Shown piece by piece: positions 6,463 to 7,326 of a stretch of 7,326 bases of DNA. Position 1 is the first letter of the stretch. Each line of letters begins with the position of its first letter. Made by a program: the position numbers and the translations under genes. Under the pieces are notes generated by a model. The model was not told the DNA's origin. It worked only from the letters and a program-made list of their open reading frames with translations, and made no database searches. The stretch covers positions 1 to 7,326 of the forward strand of contig CAMKYP010000194.1 of NCBI GenBank assembly GCA_946477505.1, written 5' to 3'. The DNA comes from an uncultured Dechloromonas sp. GTDB lineage: Bacteria; Pseudomonadota; Gammaproteobacteria; Burkholderiales; Rhodocyclaceae.

Positions 6463-7326
6463 ATGAAAATTCACGAATATCAGGGCAAGCAACTCCTGAA
6501 GAAATTCGGCGTTACGGTTCCGCGCGGGATTCACTGCACGACCGTCGAAGACGCAGTCAAGGCAGCCGAAACCCTGGGCGGCAAGATCTGGGTGGTGAAG
6601 GCCCAGATTCACGCTGGTGGCCGCGGCAAGGGTGGTGGCGTCAAGGTCGCCAAGTCCCTGGATGAAGTGCGTCAATACGCGAGCCAGATCCTGGGCATGC
6701 AACTGATCACCCACCAGACCGGTCCGGAAGGCCAGAAGGTCCGTAACCTGCTGATCGAAGAAGGCGCTGACATCCAGCACGAATACTACGTTGCCGCGCT
6801 GACCGATCGCGCCACCCAGTCCGTCGCCATGATGGCTTCGTACGAAGGCGGCATGGACATCGAGGAAGTTGCGCACAAGACCCCGGAAAAGATCGTCAAG
6901 GTCTTCATCAATCCGCTGGTCGGCTTGACTGACGAGCAGGCCCTGACCCTGGCCAAGGGCATGGGCATGCTGGAAACCTCCATTCCGCAATGTGTCGATA
7001 CGCTGAAGAAGCTGTACACCTGCTACATGGAAACCGATGCATCGCTGGCGGAAATCAACCCGCTGATCCACGAAAGCAACGGCACCGTCAAGGCGATTGA
7101 CGCCAAGTTCAACTTTGACTCCAACGCCCTGTACCGTCAGGAAGAGATCGTCGCCATGCGCGACCTGGACGAAGAAGACGCTGACGAAATCGAAGCTTCC
7201 AAGTTCGACCTGGCCTACATCTCCCTCGACGGCAACATTGGCTGTCTGGTGAATGGTGCCGGTCTGGCCATGGCCACCATGGACACCATCAAGCTGTTCG
7301 GCGCCGAGCCGGCCAACTTCCTGGAC
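6463..7326 (+). CDS. sucC: Succinyl-CoA synthetase (ADP-forming) beta subunit, N-terminal part
   Basis: The first 288 of about 386-388 residues are present; the gene leaves the right edge. It starts MKIHEYQGKQLLKKFGV, the typical SucC opening, and contains the ATP-grasp fold: Lys46 in VVKAQ, AGGRGKGGG at 51-59, Glu99 in LLIEEGAD, Asn199 in LAEINPL and Asp213 in AIDAKF. These positions equal the E. coli numbering for nucleotide and Mg2+ contacts, as I recall it. GNIGCLVNGAGLAMATMD (257-274) begins the CoA-ligase domain. With SucD it forms the TCA-cycle enzyme making ATP or GTP from succinyl-CoA in the cytoplasm. sucD is expected just downstream, outside the window. AAGGA at 6452-6456, six bases before the ATG, fixes the start. 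The gene shows no damage. Confidence 0.98.
   Translation, partial: MKIHEYQGKQLLKKFGVTVPRGIHCTTVEDAVKAAETLGGKIWVVKAQIHAGGRGKGGGVKVAKSLDEVRQYASQILGMQLITHQTGPEGQKVRNLLIEEGADIQHEYYVAALTDRATQSVAMMASYEGGMDIEEVAHKTPEKIVKVFINPLVGLTDEQALTLAKGMGMLETSIPQCVDTLKKLYTCYMETDASLAEINPLIHESNGTVKAIDAKFNFDSNALYRQEEIVAMRDLDEEDADEIEASKFDLAYISLDGNIGCLVNGAGLAMATMDTIKLFGAEPANFLD

Overview
The window looks like chromosomal DNA of a betaproteobacterium, most likely of the Rhodocyclales (Dechloromonas/Azonexus/Thauera type). This is inferred from the high GC content, the gene families present and protein resemblance from memory, not from a database search. It is mostly ordinary core and accessory metabolism. I found no mobile element, CRISPR array, tRNA or rRNA.

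Layout from left to right. (1) Positions 1-406, minus strand: the N-terminal third of a membrane-anchored trypsin-like periplasmic protease (DegS/DegQ type), running off the left edge. (2) 420-1166, plus: a Nif3/YbgI-family dinuclear-metal protein whose start lies only 13 bp from the protease start. (3) 1180-1572, minus: what looks like a decayed gene of unknown family. It has a good ribosome binding site and a 56-codon 5' piece, then coding-like text scattered over the other two frames with in-frame stops. (4) 1609-2706, minus: a short FimV-like protein with a signal peptide, LysM-like domain, coiled coil and C-terminal membrane segment. (5) 2813-3514, plus: a fumarylacetoacetate hydrolase family enzyme with a GTG start. 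(6) 3529-4826, minus: phenylacetate-CoA ligase paaK, broken by one frameshift near its C-terminus. (7) 4827-4977: a divergent control region with a near-consensus FNR/ANR-type box placed for paaK, and nine tandem copies of a hexamer just before the next gene. (8) 4978-6315, plus: a NorM-type MATE efflux pump with all three conserved acidic residues. (9) 6463 to the right edge, plus: the first 288 codons of sucC, the beta subunit of succinyl-CoA synthetase.

These genes do not form one pathway. The fumarylacetoacetase-family hydrolase, paaK and sucC could all belong to aromatic-acid breakdown feeding the TCA cycle, but they are in different orientations and are not an operon. The most informative observations are the paaK frameshift (a duplicated TG restores a normal 431-residue protein if removed), the FNR-like box that suggests anaerobic control of that same gene, the hexamer array in the efflux-pump leader, and the decayed gene at 1180-1572. 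I see no convincing new multi-gene system here.
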